From Parasediminibacterium sp046546515 (GTDB taxonomy: Bacteria > Bacteroidota > Bacteroidia > Chitinophagales > Chitinophagaceae), in the NCBI RefSeq assembly GCF_046546515.1, contig NZ_JBKHKJ010000013.1, positions 1 to 64,000 on the forward strand: 64,000 nt of DNA, given 5' to 3'. This document shows positions 62,501 through 64,000 of the stretch, in pieces (the first letter of the stretch is position 1; each line of letters opens with the position of its first letter). A model generated the notes under the pieces. It saw only the letters and a list, made by a program, of their open reading frames with translations, was not told the origin of the DNA and did no database searches. A program made the translations under genes and the position numbers.

Positions 62501-62876
62501 GACCACACCATAACGTATTTAGTTTAGGTAGTATTGGCAAACTTGTCAACTGATTATAATGACATTCTAAAGTTTTTAGTGTGGAAGGTAATATAGGCAA
62601 CGTTTTTAATTGATTAAATTCACAATTTATATACAGTAAATTTTTAAAATATTGAATTCCATTCAAATCACTGATTGAATCATTATATGCAGATAATAAA
62701 GTGGCATTAATTATCGCACTACACGTTGTATCCATCTGCTTCTTCCCATTAAAACAGGCAGGGTACTGCTTAATTAAAACCTTCTGGAAATTACTATCAG
62801 GTATATCCACATACTGTGCTTTTACAAATGTTGCAAGCAACAAACAACTACATAACAAGGTTAGTGATTTTTTCAT
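59535..62876 (-). CDS. Secreted leucine-rich-repeat protein with duplicated LRR blocks and T9SS sorting domain
   Basis: A 1113-residue surface protein. Signal peptide MKKSLTLLCSCLLLATFVKAQ. Two LRR blocks each begin with a YVDIPDSNF/DTTC opener (about 22 and 310) and carry units of the form LTSLPxLPxxLxxLxCxxNxL about 20-21 residues long. Next come an SdrD-like module (GKVFGDNNSNGIKDKDEYY, about 610), a DUF7619-type module (SYDPNFKQATPQ, about 835) and a type A T9SS domain (SIYPNPAKNFILVDG to NQKFVVE). It is exported by T9SS and probably binds a protein or polysaccharide partner. The ATG at 62876 is chosen because it opens the signal peptide. Confidence 0.9.
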   Translation of the reverse strand: MKKSLTLLCSCLLLATFVKAQYVDIPDSNFQKVLIKQYPACFNGKKQMDTTCSAIINATLLSAYNDSISDLNGIQYFKNLLYINCEFNQLKTLPILPSTLKTLECHYNQLTSLPILPKLNTLWCGHNKLTILPILPSVLTDLDCDNNELTSLPVLPSTLTSLVCSSNNLFNIPTLPNTLTTFSCGKNQLTNIPVLPSSLTRLECGYNKLTTLPLLPNSLSDLNFSNNFFKALPNIPNSVKTLDCSYNLFSCISKLPDSLLYLDISGTGVQCLPNEMLSGATIIPAGLPICTNTCGVTNDYSNYVDIPDSNFKVYLRALYPACLNKTGQMDTTCTNILAETSLSYFYGIDTNRIIKDLTGVQYFKHLNHLDVFANKLTTLPQLPDSLTFLNCEQNKLTSLPNLPTKLDTLSCNYNQLTYLPYLPKKLTFLQCEYNHLTSLPILPDSLHFLTCNNNNISVLPALPSLLYALSVDNNKITVLPQSLPKEMSYFTFENNQISSLPNLDSLHGLQFLYCSGNSNLTCLPKLPNSLRFLSLTGTGVKCLPNYLSNLVVITNALIPSLCNPTNNPYHCSAYPTVMGKVFGDNNSNGIKDKDEYYIPFIRANLNTGESAFSNYEGQFSITASDTGRFRLRVQPSAFYKAVPDSSSFGLNDYNTILTLPDIALQPTIVKDSLDIHIYPLETPVPGKKLLYSIGTRNIGTTNANATVSFTYDSSRLVFDAASVPLTSHVGNTLAWQDTLSANYFDNYFFRGNYHFPYLSFTVKKTALAGDSLKATATVTSTKAKATASINTLIRGSYDPNFKQATPQLTITQVKNGEWIDYIIHFQNVGTAEASNVVISDTLSTMLNPGYLQMIACSHNPMITLVNNVIYFQFLGINLPDSGSNQVQSNGFIHFRLKPQLTVTAGTDIYNNASIYFDYNSPVLTNNAATLIKGVILPVSIVSYQLQHLASGIANNWVTTREINTAYFNIQRSTDGRNFATIGKTTATGGGFYTFTDAHAADALAQNSTLYYRLQVVGKDGTISYSETKSINTQPLAPSISIYPNPAKNFILVDGKNINQINIMDNMGKVVAAKAGLNILATQNRLDFNLPRGVYVVQIATADGKIANQKFVVE

Positions 62877-63361
62877 GGTAGAACTTAAAGGTATTAGTAA
62901 AAGCTTTTTTGGGAAAATGGTTTCGCAATATATACTACTACATTTAGGTGGCAAAAGGTTGGGTATTTAGAAAATTTATTTTTTAAAAAAATGAATACGC
63001 AGTTTTTTTAGTAAAAAAACTATAAAAAAAGAATTAGCTATTTCAAGGGATTGAAATCCATTGCTACAATATCGGCCGTGCCTATGGCACTTAAACAGGA
63101 AAATGCTTTTAAAAAATCGATTAGCTATAAATACACGTTCGGGTAATTATCAAAAAAAGTGTGTAGTTTTTATTGTGTACATTTAAAACTACACAACAAT
63201 AACTACACAGATTATTTTAGGAAAGAAATAAATTGCTTTGGGTGCATAACGGCACTTTGCAGGCAATTGCTTTTGTAAAAAACAAAAACTAAAACAACTT
63301 TTTCACTTAATCCTTAGGCTACTTCGAGCCTTTGCGTCTTTGTGGCGAAAAAACATTACAA
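62877..63361. other. Spacer with dispersed palindromes upstream of the LRR gene
   Basis: No gene. The gtgcctatggcac palindrome lies near 63082, and an 11-bp stem (tgtgtagtttt 63160-63170 with aaaactacaca 63185-63195) with a third partial copy (aactacaca) follows. A further 'cacttaatcc...cttcgtctttgtggcg' repeat end lies at 63315-63350, just past umuC. The LRR promoter (a TATATATTGC-like box near 62930 on the minus strand, with an upstream TTTTG) is weakly supported. Confidence 0.45.
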
Positions 63362-64000
63362 TTATTTTACTGTCCGCAGCTCGTCCCAGCGGGTGGTGTA
63401 GCGGGGGCTATGGAAGTTTTGCTGCATTTTCCAGTTGCGGGCAGTGCCAGCAGCGGCAAATTTCAGCACGTCGTCCCGCATGGAAAAATTGATATTGTCC
63501 ACCATGCTCATCAGCATCCTGTTTTGGTTTTTATTGGGCGAAGCAAATAAGTTGCCTTGTATCGCATTGTCTGGCACAATGCCACTTAGTATCACGCCTG
63601 CTTTTTTGTACAGCCTCCCTTCCTCAAAAAGGGCATCTACCAGTTTCACGGCAGGCTTTATCAGTTCATTGGTTAGAGAGGTAGCCATGGGCAATGTTAT
63701 ATGGCTGCCCACGCTTGGCCCATGCCTGAAATGTGCTGTGTTGCTTTGCTCCTTCGGCACTACAAACACACTGATGGTGCTGGCCGCACTGTGCTGGCGG
63801 CGCAGTTTTTCCGCTGCCCTAGAGGTATAGGTGGCAATGGCTTCTTTAATGCTGTTAATATCTTTTACAGGGCTGCCAAACATACGGGTGGTGGCAATCA
63901 TTTTTTTCTCAACAAGCTGTTTTTCTAGGTTATTGCTTTTCTCGCCTTTTAGCTCGCGCAGCAAACGCTCGCCTACTACCCCGCCTAGGTTTTTCCTGCC
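63362..64000 (-). CDS. umuC: DNA polymerase V subunit UmuC, C-terminal part cut by window edge
   Basis: The 212 residues inside the window are the end of a Y-family polymerase: the frame is open to base 64000 and reads GRKNLGGVVGERLLRELKGE, then a little-finger-type domain and a DUF4113-like tail (NHPNKNQNRMLMSMVDNIN and RYTTRWDELRTVK are the clearest). The thumb and palm are outside. It is a damage-tolerance (SOS) gene. In this phylum umuD is usually immediately upstream, which here is beyond the window. The dead UmuD-like protein at 14.1 kb is 49 kb away. Confidence 0.88.
   Translation of the reverse strand, partial: GRKNLGGVVGERLLRELKGEKSNNLEKQLVEKKMIATTRMFGSPVKDINSIKEAIATYTSRAAEKLRRQHSAASTISVFVVPKEQSNTAHFRHGPSVGSHITLPMATSLTNELIKPAVKLVDALFEEGRLYKKAGVILSGIVPDNAIQGNLFASPNKNQNRMLMSMVDNINFSMRDDVLKFAAAGTARNWKMQQNFHSPRYTTRWDELRTVK

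Overview
The window looks like chromosomal DNA of a low-GC member of the Bacteroidota, most likely within the Chitinophagales/Chitinophagaceae. The evidence is: type IX secretion (T9SS) C-terminal sorting domains on two secreted proteins, a type III glutamine synthetase, a fused BatB/BatC-like protein, SusC/TonB-type barrel remains, TAnnTTTG-type -7 promoter elements, tRNA genes without an encoded CCA, and A-rich leaders in place of clear Shine-Dalgarno sites. The genus is inference. No rRNA operon, CRISPR array, prophage or intact insertion sequence is visible.

Layout. 1-6.7 kb: a polysaccharide secretion locus. It has a membrane GT2 synthase with an N-terminal MshEN-like domain, a BcsB-like periplasmic partner, a six-helix histidine kinase, and a divergent secreted GH5 glucanase. 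7-17.3 kb: housekeeping and envelope genes, including an SDR epimerase, an alkyltransferase-like protein, a hexapeptide acyltransferase, a sugar transferase with a pseudo-receiver domain beside a genuine receiver, methylglyoxal synthase, BatB/C, a nucleotidyltransferase with a deleted HEPN partner, a catalytically dead UmuD-like protein, DoxX, a CNNM/CorC protein and PAP2. 17.3-23.1 kb: tag, sodB and a GHL10 hydrolase separated by large repeat-bearing spacers. 23.1-32.8 kb: chromate transporter, 2OG oxygenase, nucleotidyltransferase-GHMP kinase fusion, and a nitrogen block (amt, porin, glnN). 33-36 kb: two pseudouridine synthases, then tRNA-Ser(GCU) and tRNA-Pro(UGG). 36-39.5 kb: a decaying cassette of DinD-like and DUF1016/YhcG genes. 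39.6-50 kb: M1 peptidase, sugar transferase with oxidoreductase, protein-glutaminase-like protein, GH3, an orphan antitoxin and a heavily decayed TonB receptor. 50-64 kb: rpsA, a fungalysin protease with dockerin- and cohesin-like modules, an alpha/beta hydrolase, a thioesterase, a duplicated leucine-rich-repeat surface protein, and the 3' end of umuC.

The most unusual content is in the spacers. Three families of non-coding elements each occur twice: (1) about 460 bp elements carrying a nine-unit array with an 11-bp period, in opposite orientations at 22.4 and 35.3 kb; (2) about 181 bp TTAA-flanked elements with terminal inverted repeats, in opposite orientations at 6.7 and 57.9 kb; (3) about 400 bp elements with a 16-bp-arm hairpin that has a competing internal pairing, as direct repeats at 17.5 and 59.0 kb. 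A further class of 'cacaaaggcacgaag' repeats, often paired in inverted orientation, lies beside many genes.

Gene decay is conspicuous: HEPN, DUF1016, DinD, a RelE-type toxin remnant and a TonB receptor are all broken. The UmuD-like and DinD-like genes share a 17-nt motif just upstream of their starts, which may be a damage-response operator of this lineage. No single large undescribed system is proven. The best leads are the repeat families, the in-frame palindromes of the DUF1016/DinD cassette, and the dead UmuD with its shared operator motif.
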